Numbered from the stretch's first letter, positions 19,881 to 31,452 are shown. The stretch: DNA of 36,707 nucleotides from Lingula anatina (GCF_001039355.2 NW_019775686.1:215407-252113); one strand, 5' to 3'. Numbers and translations: made by a program. Notes: generated by a model from the letters alone, not told the origin.

Positions 19881-21993
19881 GCACCTTGGTATATGAATTT
19901 CTGAATGTCCCACTGATGCACTGTATATGGGCTAGCATTAAACTGCATTTTATTTCCACAATATTGAAGGTGTTCACGGGAATCTGGGGATGAAAGATAC
20001 CTCGATTCTGCGCAATCTGTAGTAATCTTGCCCATTCTGAAGGAGCCTTTGCCTTCCTAGCGGCCACGAGAGGGCGTGTCGTTGCTTTGGGACTTAGAGC
20101 ATTTAAAAAGCCGCCCACCTCGTTACTTATCTCCATCAGTGTTGACAAATATGATAGCGTCTAAAATGTTGGCTTGGTTTTAACACAAAGGAGTATTGTG
20201 ATGAGAATTGTGATGATAGTATTTTTTTCAGTAAATCAGTGGACAATATATTCTTCGATGTTTGTGTAGAATTCAACAATTGGGTTTTGATAATACGAAC
20301 TCCTGACAAAAAATACTTTTACAAAGGTTGGAATGACTAATATTCCATTTTTTTGTGGAAATCACTTAAACCAAGAAAGAAATTTATCATACACCAAAAG
20401 TAAAATAAATAAATTATTACAATTTTTAATTAATTTTGTAATAAAAAATTAAAGAAAAATGTAACGTGAAACGATAAATTTCAGAGTTTACATCAAACCA
20501 ATAGAAAGCATATCCAAAGGACCAGGAAAAGATCTGTTCAATTTAACCTGTTCACAGTGGGCCTGCTTCGTATGTATCGTTGCCAAATAAAACTACTGCT
20601 AGATAACACTATGGGTGTGGATTTGGCATAAACATGGAAGAGGATGACACCACTGTTATCTAGCAAAGCTCTGTTCAGACTGGTCAAGTTATTACGTTTC
20701 ACATACAGTTCCCATTCCCCTTATGTAAATGGTACTGTCATCACAGAAAGAGAAAACTGTTCTACTGCTAATAAAATATCTTTAACTAGGGTAGTGGATT
20801 GCTGATATGGCTACCTTTGAGAGCCTGGGTACTTGAAACTGTTGATGATTAATAAAGGACCTAAATCAGTTTAAACTTCTCAGTGTGAACCGGTCCTGTG
20901 AGTTCATGTAGCGTCACAGATAATCCGTCATCAACAGATGTGCCGATTCACGGGGACGGGCACATTATTTTGTCAAGAGCACTTTAGGTTGCCTGTTTTT
21001 TATATGGAGGGCTGCAGCCCTAATAGGTAAGTGTATAAGAAATAATTATTAATTTGTGAATGACTAATTATTAGCTATTGCATAACGTTTTTTAACTAGT
21101 TAAGATGGGAAGACAATATATTATGGCAATTAGATTACTCATTTACTATTGCGATATATATCAATTTGTTGTGCTGGGCAGCACTTATCACATTGTTAAA
21201 ATTTAAACACTTTATTGTTGTTTTGATATAACAAAATTAAAGGACAAAAAAACTGAACCCAGCTACATGCCCTGAAATTCGTCTGACGCAGAAAAAATTA
21301 CACGAATTCTTTTAAGAAATATTCATATAGTGGAATTTAAAGGAATGATGGTTATGAAATATTGGTTAGATTAAGTAGATGTATTGTCTCACAATCTAAA
21401 GCATGGCTCAAGAATGTAAATGTGAAATGCTTGCCAAATTTTATAGGATGATTATACTCTGACTAGAGAAATGGCACATGCATGGATACCTCATTTTGAA
21501 AGTCTTAATTTGTACAAAATGGCCATATATTTAAATATTAGATAATTATATAAATTTGTGAAAAAACGCGCCATTTTAGGCCCCCTATTCCTCCATCTAT
21601 TTCAGATAATTCAAAAGACGCGGCTCAAATTTATAAGTTTTTCTCTCCGTTCACTACTATGAATTGGTCTAATCTACTGAACATCCAGTGACACTCATCA
21701 GTCACAAATATTACTAATAAAAAGGTAAAATATCTTATCTAAGATAGCCGTATAATACAATAGAATTAACGTGGCATGACAATCGAAATATAAAAGTCAT
21801 TGTTATTAGTCATATGTTGATCAGACTTTGTCTCAATCAAGGGCACTTTGCTTTTGTATTCCAAATGGCAACATTAATGCAGTTAGATAAGAATTAAGAT
21901 ACTGCTATTGATTGGTAATGCACCAGATTACAGTAATAGTGAAACAGCCGTAAAATTATTTTAAAACATTCAAAATTATGTCATAATCACTCA
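19881..21993. other. Spacer, no confident gene
   Basis: AT-rich. A 107-residue minus-strand frame (20148-19825) was considered and not called. A weak inverted repeat, TGCTAGATAACA (about 20597) against TGTTATCTAGCA (about 20654), lies near 20.6 kb. Nothing else was recognised. Confidence 0.45.
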
Positions 21994-22165
21994 GGATGGG
22001 TTCAAACTAACTTCCCTTTTGGCCAGGAAAAGGTCTGCTCTTAAAATCAAACTTTTAGGTGCTATAACATTTAAAGTAAACACGTACATGGATTATGCAG
22101 TGAAAAAGTACACTTTTTCAGGAATGCAAACAACCCTTTTGAAATTGCTGGGCTCGAGTCTGCCA
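21994..22165. mobile_element. Diverged relative of the 172-bp MITE
   Basis: It shares in order with the element at 33854-34025: GGGTTC(A/G)AA, CCTTTTGxC(A/T)GG, GAAAAGGTC, an internal stretch ending CACTTTTTCAG, then CCCTTTT(A/G)AAATTGCTG. Ends are too eroded to show terminal repeats or a target duplication. The 71-residue open frame across it is an accident of this repeat. Confidence 0.55.
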
Positions 22166-23256
22166 CTGGTGCGACCAGGATATCAAGACAACCCCAATCC
22201 CATCCTGGGTCCATCTATTGTTAATTTTAATTAATTAAATTTAATATTATTTAATAAATTTAATATTAAAATATATGTTACTTATGCACTAGCAATAAAA
22301 GTAGGCCCTACATCATACAGATATGTATTCTACCTGTTCACGCATACAAAGTTAAAATACATGAAGATAAAGCATTATTATCTCAGCGACACCTTCAAAT
22401 GACCTACCTTGTATTGTGCAATTATCACATGTTCTGCTAATTGTTGATTTATTGTTTGAATTAATCTTATCAGAACACCTGTGATTACGAGTTATAACAC
22501 AACTGCTGTTGGCTATGCACCAAAAAGGATAAAAAGGGGGTGGATCCATAATTTGACCTTGAGAAGATTAGATCAAAATCAAGCGTGTTGGCTTAACAAA
22601 TCTTTTATTTTTGATCTGTCAGTATATTTGTTTGTTCGTTTGTTCACATATTTATGTATCTTCTTTGTTTGTTTATCAATTATATTATTTACTAAATCAA
22701 TCATTAATTGAATTATTTTTTATTATTTCGGAAATTTTTCATTTCTTTATTAATTAACTATTTTATTGAATTGCTCAGAAAAGGACGAAAAAATATTTTT
22801 AAATGTGTCATCAGTTGCCTTCTTTTAAAGAGCAACGTTGGCCTCTCTCTTTTCTATCTCTCTCACTCTCTCTTTATTTCTGATAATGCTTTTAGTGTCT
22901 GGCTTTTATTGTTATTTTCTACACATTTAGTGCAGTAATAACAACAAAAATGAATAGCTATACTATCTAGTGACAAATACAAACATATGTGTTTTAAAAA
23001 TAACCACAACCACACCAAGACACTCCCGTATGGCAAGAGTGCCTCGTCTGATGCCATCAACACTCCTGTTTTCAGGTTCCTGTCACATTATCAGATTTGT
23101 TGTCTGTGGCTGCTTAGACCTGTGGCGCATCAGTGGGCTTACTATCACACCCCTCCTATCCCCACCCCTCTTGTTTTGATATGCTTGAGAGATCTATCTT
23201 TCTGTGTCATTACAATAAATGATACAAACTGGTATCATCTTTTTTTTTCATTACAG
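22166..23256. other. Spacer upstream of TRIM-like gene 1
   Basis: Low-complexity AT-rich sequence with runs of TTTGTTTG and CTCTCT type and no recognisable gene. The polypyrimidine acceptor TTTTTTTTTCATTACAG (ending 23256) implies an upstream noncoding exon of the TRIM-like gene somewhere in this interval. Confidence 0.45.
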
Positions 23257-23272
23257 AGGATAGAAGATCAAT

Positions 23273-24768
23273 ATGGCTTCATCAGCTACTTGCTCTGACC
23301 ACTCAAACACATGTCCAGTCTGCCTTGACCACTACGACTTGACAAAACGTGTCCCCAAGTTTCTGTCGTGTCACCACACTGTGTGCCTGATGTGTGTCCA
23401 GCAGCTGAAGGGGCTGTACAAGTTGTCATGTCCGGTCTGTAGAGAGAGCACCTGTCTCCCCATGGGTGAGGTTCAACCTGTCGACTAAAGCTGTGTTCAA
23501 TCTAAAAAAAAGATTAAATTTGTGTATTGAATTGTTCATATGGGTTATTTCACTTTCTTTCTTTGTGTGTGTGTGTGTGTGGTAATTAATATAATTGTAG
23601 AAACTGTGTTATAGTAAGTCCAGATCTTCACCATTATCTTAATTTTTAAAACACAAACATACCAATTTATTTTAAAATGTCCCAGTTGTTATTACAAATA
23701 ATTGTAACAATTAATCTGTAAATTGATACTGAAATTAGATCTTTGACTTTTTTCACACATCTTGCAGGTGGCCCTGAGAAATTGCAGACAAACTTTTACC
23801 TTAAAGTTGACAATGAGGAAGGATGCCTAAAACACAAGAATCAGCCATATTTGTTCTACTGCGCCACCCACAAAGCCCTTGCTTGCCAAGCGTGCACCAT
23901 TTTAGACCACAAGGAGTCCAAGCAGTGCGAACTGCAAGACCTTGAGCCAGCATTGAAAGCAACAAAAATGATACTTAGAGAAAAACTTAGTGTTTTACAG
24001 ACCAAGAAGGGTCACCAGAGTGGTATTTTAACGGATGTAAATAAAAAGATGGAGTTTTTAAATGCAAGTAAGCAAAGCGCAGAGAGGGCCATAGACACAA
24101 CTTTCCATCAGTATTTAAGTGTCATCAGGAAATATCAGCAGACAACGAAGGAAAATTTGCAACAGTCTTTCACTCAAAAACATAAGACTCTCAGTAAAAA
24201 GGCCAGAGCAGCAGAGGCACTTATTGATGAGTTCGAAACACAAATTTCAGAAATTGAAGACGCTTTACGCAAAAACTGCATTTCAACTGCAGTTGCTGTG
24301 GAAGCAGGTCTTCGTGACGACACCGATGCGTCTAAGACTGGTTCTCTTTTACCCAAAAGGGCTTCAAATGAAAGTTGGCTTTGCTTTAAAACCACCTCTC
24401 AGACAAGTTTGTCACAGCTTGAAACTTTTCTTCAATCTGCTGGGCAGATCCATTATATACCATTGCCAAAGGTCGTTTTCACAGAAAAACCAGAGAATGT
24501 CCAAAAATCAGACAAACCTCCGTCGATTTCTTTCAAAATAACCCACGGGACATCAGACGTTGAGATAGACTATTCGCATTTGTTGCAAGTTTACATTAAA
24601 AAACCAAGTGGGAAAAGGTTGAAGGCTAAAAAACTGTCATGTCTTGGCAATGGTGACTATCGTGCCCTCTTTCCAAGAGACCTGCTCTACGAGGGTACAT
24701 ATTCAGCAGAGGTCACACTTGCTGACGAAAGACTGGAAGACGGACTAGTTACATTTTCTGTTAAATAA
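23273..24768 (+). CDS. TRIM-like RING, B-box, coiled-coil protein with filamin-like tail
   Basis: Two coding exons, 23273-23465 and 23768-24768, joined GT-AG in phase 1 inside a Gly codon; 1194 nt, 397 residues. RING (C3HC4): C14, C17, C33, H35, C38, C41, C53, C56. A B-box 2 follows (about residues 83-120) with the pattern CLKH, CATH, CQAC, then H and C. A long Lys/Glu-rich helical region of about 150 residues fits a coiled coil. The last 80 residues (VYIKKPSGKRL, NGDYRALFPRDLLYEGTYSAEVTL, ending FSVK) look like a filamin-type Ig domain, as in TRIM45 and some NHL TRIMs; this last call is tentative. The family role is E3 ubiquitin ligase; target unknown. The start codon follows 16 nt after a strong acceptor. 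It is related to the single-exon gene at 31.45 kb. Confidence 0.87.
23563..23581. repeat. (TG)n microsatellite in the TRIM-like gene 1 intron
   Basis: About nine TG units lie in the single coding-region intron. Confidence 0.7.
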
Positions 24769-25997
24769 TGTCGCAAAATAATTTAACGTTGAAGGAATAC
24801 CCTTTATTTACAGCAAAATTAGTGAGAGTTGCTTCATGCTGGTATGTGCGAAATAGGCCTACCGTCTTAAATACAGTTGAATAACAGCAAGTGCTTTTTT
24901 CTGTTAGTTATCCAGAATTAATTCAATTTTGGTTTTAACAATTTCAATTTCATTAACGTATTTTTTTCCTTTTTTGCGTGTAATACATTGAATTCTATTA
25001 TTCGTTTCCGCGGAAAAGAACTTTTTGTGCCACGAATATTCCATTTTATGAGAACAAAGTGGTAACGACAAAAAAGGTCCTGTGTATGAATATCCCTTTT
25101 TGTTCAAAATTGTCTTTTCATCTTACCTGTAAAATTACCCAAACATGAAGCCGAAATTCGAACATGTTATTTAGACAACCGGTTTAGATAGATATGCAAT
25201 AAAAGTGAATTATAACAGTTATGATGCTAATCATGCATGAAGCTTTTCCTGAAAATATGAATATCTGTTACTATGTCAACAAGTCCAGTTAAGTGATGTT
25301 GGCATGCTCAATCTAAATTAGACTACAGCTTTATTTTGTTTTAAAACTCATTTCCCCTCAAACATTATCTAACAGATGTAATGACGTTAACTGAAATTTA
25401 TTGCTCTATGTGCCAATATCCCAAGTAATGCATGCGGGGAATGATTGAATTTCCTCTTGAAATCCTTTGCTTTACGACGAGAATCAACGTGCGGGATATA
25501 ACAATATTCAGTGCAGCTATCAGGGTATGTCTTCCAGGAACCATATATTGTTATTATGATCAAACTGAAGCTGTTAATGAATAAACAAATGATAATCAAA
25601 TCACCTGTTATCTTTGTTTTCGATAGCACTGACACCAGCTGATACCGGCTATGCTGATTTACACCAGACAACTTCAGATTCTGGTTAGTCCGATCCAAAT
25701 ACAAAATAACAACTACTAGTAAAAGCGGAAAGTGGTCTTTTTATATATTTGTTTAGATGCAACTGGTGTGTTCTTTTTGTATCATATGTTGTTGTAAAAA
25801 TCTTATTTCATTTTTATTTCCGGTTTCACCATTGACATTGTGGGACGGGGATATTTAGTTAACTAACTGCTTTCATTTTATCAAAAATAAAAAAACCTAA
25901 AGCAATATAAGCTAGAAAAGCTCTCAGAGAGCCCAGAACTTTGTTAAGTCAGCTCAATTCTCATTATTTTTATCATCATTATTAATTTATCAATAAC
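24769..25997. other. 3' flank of TRIM-like gene 1 and spacer
   Basis: A poly(A) signal AATAAA at 25198-25203 would give a 3'-UTR of about 430 nt. The rest is AT-rich with no recognisable gene. Confidence 0.45.
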
Positions 25998-26370
25998 CCC
26001 CGCCGTGGAGCTTTCGTTTTGGTTTGGTTAGTTTGTTTGTTAGTTTGTTAGTTTGTCAGTCTTTTAGCAATACTAGGCCTGTGCAAAACGTTATGAGCGG
26101 ATTTTTATTAACTTTTCGTGATAGGTCAGAAAAGTAATAAGACTAAAGTGGTGATCCGTACCGCAATCCACCTTATTATCTATGTCAGTAAACCACGGAA
26201 TTCCACAGGCTTTGTTTGCTTCGTCTTCTCTGTCTGTCCCGTCATGCTTTCGCCGTTATTAGATCCCCTCAAGTCAGTTTCCGAAAACTTTCGGCGAAAT
26301 CCGTCTGCAATTTTGTCCTTGATGTTGTTAACAGACAAACGGACAAAAAGATGAACGGAGCCAAAGACCA
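25998..26370. repeat. Probable dispersed repeat
   Basis: The segment starts with CCCCGCCGTGGAGCTTTCG, runs into a GTTAGTTTGTTTG microsatellite-like stretch, then an ATGAGCGGATTTTTATTAAC block and GTGATCCGTACCGC. This order resembles a repeat type I associate with many invertebrate genomes; that is memory, not a search. Short open frames on both strands are fortuitous. No termini were defined. Confidence 0.35.
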
Positions 26371-26397
26371 ACCTCCTTGGAGCTGTAATTACAGTTC

Positions 26398-26431
26398 ATC
26401 CAACCAAGGAGTTATAACTCCTTGATCCAAC
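26398..26431. mobile_element. 20-bp palindromic mini-insertion with 7-bp target duplication
   Basis: CAAGGAGTTATAACTCCTTG (26405-26424) is a perfect palindrome flanked on each side by ATCCAAC (26398-26404 and 26425-26431). It has the same 10-bp half-site as the 33-bp insertion at 28957-28989. The structure reads as two terminal repeats with no interior. Confidence 0.65.
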
Positions 26432-26596
26432 TGTACTAGGTTCTTAGATATACCGCGGGTATAATCTTGACGCTAGAGGCTCTAATCCTACGCTGGAAGA
26501 TTCTAGGTACGGTACGCGATTCCCGACTTGGGTATGCCCTGAGAGAAGAGTAACGCAACACCACCGTTTAGTTACCAAAATCAAAACTCATCTATT

Positions 26597-28626
26597 GTCA
26601 ATTTCAATTTCAATTTATTTTATTAAAGTCTCACCCATAGATACAATTAAAAAACAATAAAAATTAAAACAGTCATCAGGCAGTTCTATAGAGAACTATG
26701 AGAGACTAAAAAAATTTAAAACACTAATTACAGTTTAAATACATAAAATTTCCTCTTAATCCAAAGAAAAGGCTACAGGCTTTGGCAGTGCTAAAAATCA
26801 TTTTTGGATCGTCAATCAGGAAAAGAAATTTGCTTAGATCATCCAGTAAATCAAAATCTGACTTAAAACATTTAGCAGTTCTAATTAAATCAGTACGATG
26901 ACCATTAAAAAATGGACAATTAATTAAAAAAATGAATCTCATCCTCAACACAACCTGATTCACAGAGTACACATGTTCTCTCCAAGATTGGAAGTTTTTC
27001 ATACCGTCCAGTTTCTATTCTGAGTGGGGCCACCCCACATCTCAGTTTAGCTAATGCCCGCCGGTGCTTAAGCGATAAAGTTGGTTTCTTAACGTATTCA
27101 CTAACTACTAAGTCTTGCTTAAACAGTCTGAATGGCCTCAGCTTATTTCCACCTCCATTTCTACGTGGGGTATCATCCCATAGCTTCGCCCACCAATCGG
27201 AGTGACATTCGAAAGCTACACTCTCCCTAACACAATTAAGTGAACTAGCCTTCGGTATATCATTATCAGTTAAGTATACATTGTAGGTGGCTTACTCCCA
27301 GATCACTAAATTTACCTTTAACCCTAGTTATCCAATTTTTCTTTCCATTGTTTGATACACGTAAACTCCATAAAAACACCTTTTTAGTCAACCTATAACA
27401 ATCCATATTAACTAATCTACACCAGAAATTTGTCACACTAATTAACTGCTTTCCAAAAGGCAAAATCCATCCCCTTTCAGCACGGGTGGCAGCGACTGGC
27501 GCGTACCTACCCACGCCAAAAAAATACCTGCAGGCTCTATTGAAAACAGCATTAATCTGACTAAATTCCTGGAGTCCCCATATAGCAGAACCATATTCTA
27601 ATACAGGAGCTACAAGTGCATCGTATAACTTCGTAAAGCATGCATAGGGCATGACCCCACAAGCCTTGCATTTTGCAATCAGAAGACCTAAAGCTCTGCT
27701 TGCAGACTTAGCTATACATGATACAGTTTTATTCGCATCAAAGTGTTCAAAATACCACATACCCAAGTATTTATATTTTTCAACAATATTTACTGTAAAA
27801 TTACCACATTTAAAAACATAATTTGTTCTGGGTATTTTATGTGACCTAAAGTGAACTATCTGGGTCTTGTCCTCATTCAGAGTCAGCTGCCATTTATAAC
27901 ACCACTTGTGCACCACATCAAGCATTGACTGTACATCCTCCTCATTTTTGGCCAAAAGCACAACGTCATCTGCATAAAGGAGCGAGCAGATCAGCTCATC
28001 ATTTACATTAATGCCTTTACCCAGAGCTTTAAGATCATGTACCATATCGTTAATGTAAATGTCAAAAAGTAGAGGTGACAGCAGGCACCCTTGTTTTACT
28101 CCAGTTTCAATATCAAAGAAACCTGTTGTATAATTATTTACCCTAACACAGCACTTTGGGTTATCATATAGAGCCTGGAGGGAATTCATAAAATTTCCGC
28201 ATATTCCTAGTTTAAATAATTTATACCATAAAAAAGACCTATTAATTCTGTCGAATGCCTTTCTTGCATCGATGTAACAAGCATATATGTTCTGCTTTTG
28301 CTTTAAACTATTTTCTATTATACTAGACATTACATACATGTGATCTAAACACCCACGGTCTTGTCTAAAGCCATTTTGCTCATCAACTATTATTTCATTA
28401 TCTTCGGCCCACTTCGATAATCTCTTGTTCAGAATAGATGTGTATATCTTATATATGCTAGATGATAATGTTATTCCTCTATATTCTAGTGGATCACATG
28501 AATTAACACCATTACCTTTAGGTATGGGATTAATGACGGACCTAAGCCAATCGCTAGGGACAACAGAATTAGCAAAACAGTGCTTAAACAGGTTATATAA
28601 AAATATAATAGTTGTATTGTTTTTTT
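26597..28626 (-). mobile_element. Non-LTR retrotransposon fragment, 5'-truncated and frameshifted
   Basis: The minus strand encodes a reverse transcriptase of the LINE class. The 5' part of the frame gives INPIPKGNG and YRGITLSSSIYKIYTSIL, then DEQNGFRQDRGC. The core follows: DARKAFDRINR, the TGVKQGCLLSPLLF block, and the catalytic LLYADDVVLL (YADD at 27976-27965). The open frame stops at 27266, but a second frame continues with RRALAKLRCGVAPLRIETGRY and CVLC...VEDEIHF, and a third with INCPFFNGHRTD. This restores the typical C-terminal CCHC-type region across two frameshifts. A stop near 28626 ends similarity upstream, so endonuclease and ORF1 are missing. The 3' tail is a short AAATTG repeat (minus-strand 26617-26597), as in several LINE clades. 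The clade is not assigned. The copy is dead. Confidence 0.85.
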
Positions 28627-28818
28627 AAAATAGATTTTAAAAAAGATTTTATACCTATCTTGGCGTGACAGACTTATATCTTTATTGTGACTTCACTATA
28701 ATTAAAGAAGATAAGATGAGAAAAGAAATTAACGTTAGATAAGATATATAAACTTCTATTGAAACTTATTACGAGTGGCGCGCCCAGGCCCAAGATCTTG
28801 AAGTTCCCCTGTGCTAAG

Positions 28819-29461
28819 ATGATGAAAACCCCTGATGTTGAAATGCTGCGTGTTGAAGAAATGGACACTGGCAAGGCCAAACTGAATGAAAATGAGTGTT
28901 ATTATGAGGACAGTGACGGAAATGATGAACAAGTGAAGGAAAAGAGTTACTATGAGCAAGGAGTTATAACAGATTTATATAACTCCTTGCTATGAGGACA
29001 ATGACAGAAATGATGAACAAGTGAAGGAAAAGGAAAAAACGCATGTTGAAGAAATGGACATTGATAAGACCAAACTAATTGAAAATGAATGTTCTTATGA
29101 AGACAATGTTGGAAAAGTTGAACAAGTGAAGGAAAAGAAAAAACTTTGTGTTGAAGAAATGGACAATGATAAGATCCCGTTGAATGAAAATGAGTATTAC
29201 CATGAGGACAATGACAGAAAGGAAGAACAAATGAAGGAAAAGAATGATCTGCGTACTGAGAAAAGGGACAATGATAAGGTGAATTTGAATAGAACCTCTT
29301 ATTACAAGGATAAAGACAGATATATAAAACAAGCGAAGAAAGCAAATAAGTTGCTGGATGTTTTAGAAAGAATTGAAAAACCTCACTTGAAAGGTACAGA
29401 GAAATGGAGGTACCCACCTCGTTGTAAAATAAGTTATTTTTATGATATGAGTTGTCCATAA
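28819..29461 (+). pseudogene. Acidic 35-residue-repeat open frame, interrupted by a mini-insertion
   Basis: From ATG 28819 the frame reads MMKTPDVEM and enters charged repeats of about 35 residues, each of the form VEEMDxDKxxLxENExxYEDNxxxxEQVKEK. Three full units, one partial unit and a decayed final unit are visible. A tail with EKWRYPPRC and FYDMSCP ends at 29461. At 28957 a 33-bp palindrome plus duplicated CTATGAG (40 bp in all) shifts the frame and causes a stop at 28993. Beyond it the frame resumes in register with the repeats. The upstream frame may begin at an acceptor (CCCCTGTGCTAAG, ending 28818), making this an exon rather than a gene start. The family is not recognised. It could be a charged structural protein or part of the LTR element that follows. 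Whether the break is fixed or polymorphic cannot be told. Confidence 0.55.
28950..28996. mobile_element. 33-bp palindromic mini-insertion with 7-bp target duplication
   Basis: Insert 28957-28989: terminal repeats CAAGGAGTTATA and TATAACTCCTTG (12 bp, perfect) around a 9-nt loop ACAGATTTA. It is flanked by CTATGAG at 28950-28956 and 28990-28996. Leaving out the insert and one CTATGAG reunites a continuous acidic-repeat reading frame, which is independent support for it being an insertion. Confidence 0.75.
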
Positions 29462-30090
29462 GTAGATTTTCATAATAATTATTATTTTATTTATTTATTT
29501 ATTTATTTATTTTTTGTTAATTATTGTATAGGAAAATGGAAAGATCCACCTCACTTTTTTTTTTTTTCCAATAAGGTTAGTAATTTGTTCATAGATTGTT
29601 TTTCATAAAATTTTCTGTTAATTACCTACGTCACAGTTTCCTTTATTTGCATCTGATTTTTTTAAAACTACATACCCTTGTGAATGATAAGTTCTTACGT
29701 TGTTAAACGTGTACTATATATTGATTGATTTCAGTAAAAGGTGTAAGGCAGTCTAGTATTTTTATTTTTAAATAGGTGTGGATGTCTATGCAAAGCTAAT
29801 GTATGTTTAAGAGTCCTTTAATGTTTATGTGAAACTAAATTTGTTTCATTTTTTGTTGAAACTGTTAAGCCCTGGTTTAAGTTCCTTTAAGGTTTATGTG
29901 AAGCTAAAAGTGTTTTATTATTGTCAAAACTGTTAAATCTTGGTTAAATTTGACTAGAATGTGTTCCTGTACCTTGTGTTTTAGCTTAACATTCTATTAA
30001 TTACAGTGTATAAATAGGTGTCGGTGAAATGGGTTTAAAAAAGATTAAGTTCCTTCATTTTTTTTTTTTTTTTTTTTTTTTTTTTGTGGT
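29462..30090. other. AT-rich stretch with small tandem repeats
   Basis: It holds a (TTTA)n run (about 29484-29512), an imperfect 69-bp tandem duplication (about 29804-29945, both copies with TCCTTTAA and TTTATGTGAA(A/G)CTAA), and a 28-T run (30058-30085). No gene was seen. If the LTR that follows is a 3' LTR, this could be the end of the element's interior. Confidence 0.45.
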
Positions 30091-30593
30091 AAAAAAGGGA
30101 GATATGTGTAGTGAACCATTAATAGTACTGATAGACTTCTAAATTTGCATACATGAGATATGCATATTTGTTCAAGTTTTAATTATTCAAACGTTCGTAG
30201 GCATGACATGTTGCATGGCAGTTAAAGGGAAGTTCAGTTAAAATATAAATCAAGATATAATTTAAGTGTATCTACAATGAAGTTTTAATGTATATAGGCA
30301 TGGCATGTTGCATGTCAGTTATGAAAGTTCATATAAAATGTAAATTAAGATAGAGTATAAAAACAGTGACCACGTCACAGAGAGACAGAGACTGAGAGAT
30401 ATAGAGACATGTAGGAGAGACCTGAGTTGTACAGTCGATTGATTAAATCATGTAGCAGTAAACTATACCTGCCTGTCTCAGTTGTCTTACTGGTGAAAGA
30501 GAAATCTAAGAACCTGAATAACCAACCGGCTGGTTATTACAAATTATGTGTAGTGAACTATTAATAGTACTGATAGACTTCTAAATTTGCATA
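30091..30593 (+). mobile_element. LTR retrotransposon terminus: polypurine tract, LTR and second LTR start
   Basis: A polypurine tract AAAAAAGGGAGAT (30091-30103) is followed by TGTGTAGTGAACC at 30105, and the unit ends TTATTACA at 30541: a 437-bp LTR with TGT...ACA ends. Inside are a tandem duplication of about 97 bp (GGCATG(A/G)CATGTTGCATG, from about 30198 and 30295), as in U3 enhancers, and a TATA box TATAAAAA (30356-30363). After AATTA the first 47 bp of the LTR recur (30547-30593), with one mismatch, then diverge. No primer-binding site or pol was seen, so this is a 3' or solo LTR with a truncated second copy. The superfamily is undetermined. Confidence 0.65.
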
Positions 30594-31424
30594 TCTCACA
30601 ACGTTGTGACAATGAAGTCTGCAATTTCAAACGAATTTATTCAGACTCAAAGTTTTATCCTGTGTAAACGGGTCGTCATGGAGTCTGTCAATCAAACTGT
30701 TTTATCTTTGCGTGATAAATACTGGTAGTTTATCTGTTATTTAACAGCACGGCCCATGTAAAACAATCATTATAAGGAAGCCAAGTGTAAGACAGGAACG
30801 TTTGAGAGCCATGAAATGTCAAGGGAGAAAAGTAGGTATGGGATCGTAACTTTTATGCTAATGTGTCATTTTCTATAATAAATAAGATTTACAATTAAAA
30901 AAGAATAAAAGCAGGCACATTTTGACTAGCTTTAACGCAACAGGAACATCGGTGTTTTCACTAATGCTCAACAGTCAAGTACTTATTGCAATATTACTTT
31001 TTATCAACTTTAAACTGTTTCTTGGTACTAAAAGGGGCGTGAGAAAACCGCTTCAAATTTGAATTTATGATTCTTTTTAGTTGGAGAATTTTGGCTAGTG
31101 AAACGGCTGTGGCATTTTGGCTAAGGTATTTGAATAGAACTTTTCTGTCATAATAACATTTTCTGTACTTTTACAAATGTGATTGTTCAACAAGAGTAAA
31201 ATCAGGCGAAATTGGATAAATTGGACCTCTTCAGGAATCTTAAGCTTTGTGCTTTCAGTAATTCTAAAAAAGTAATAATTGGAATTTACCGTTCTATCAA
31301 CTGTAACCTGACAGAAACAAAATTTGCATTTTCTTGGTAGTAAAATGGATTGTAGGACATTGATTTAAATTTGAACATAGTCTATTGCTGTTGTATCTTT
31401 ATTAAGTGACTTCGATCTTTCTAG
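30594..31424. other. Spacer between LTR and TRIM-like gene 2
   Basis: AT-rich, no gene recognised. An acceptor CTTCGATCTTTCTAG (ending 31424) suggests an upstream noncoding exon for the TRIM-like gene. Confidence 0.4.
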
Positions 31425-31452
31425 ATATTATAAAAGGATTTTGAATGAGGAC

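Noticed and set aside
19825-20148. 107-residue minus-strand open frame (MSTLMEISNEVGG...)
   Set aside because: It recalls no family, its 3' part runs into the inverted repeat at 19774-19880, and there is no supporting splice pattern beyond one possible donor (CGAG|GTATCT). It could be a coding exon; RNA evidence would decide.
22019-22234. 71-residue plus-strand open frame
   Set aside because: It coincides with the diverged MITE copy related to 33854-34025 and starts without an ATG.
28950-29459. 169-residue minus-strand frame with repeated His/Cys/Phe blocks, zinc-finger-like at first sight
   Set aside because: It is the reverse complement of the acidic repeat. The HCPH pattern comes from repeat periodicity, and spacing does not fit a known finger.
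23563-30085. Simple repeats as a CRISPR array or satellite
   Set aside because: Eukaryotic context; only mono-, di- and tetranucleotide runs, with no regular spacer structure.
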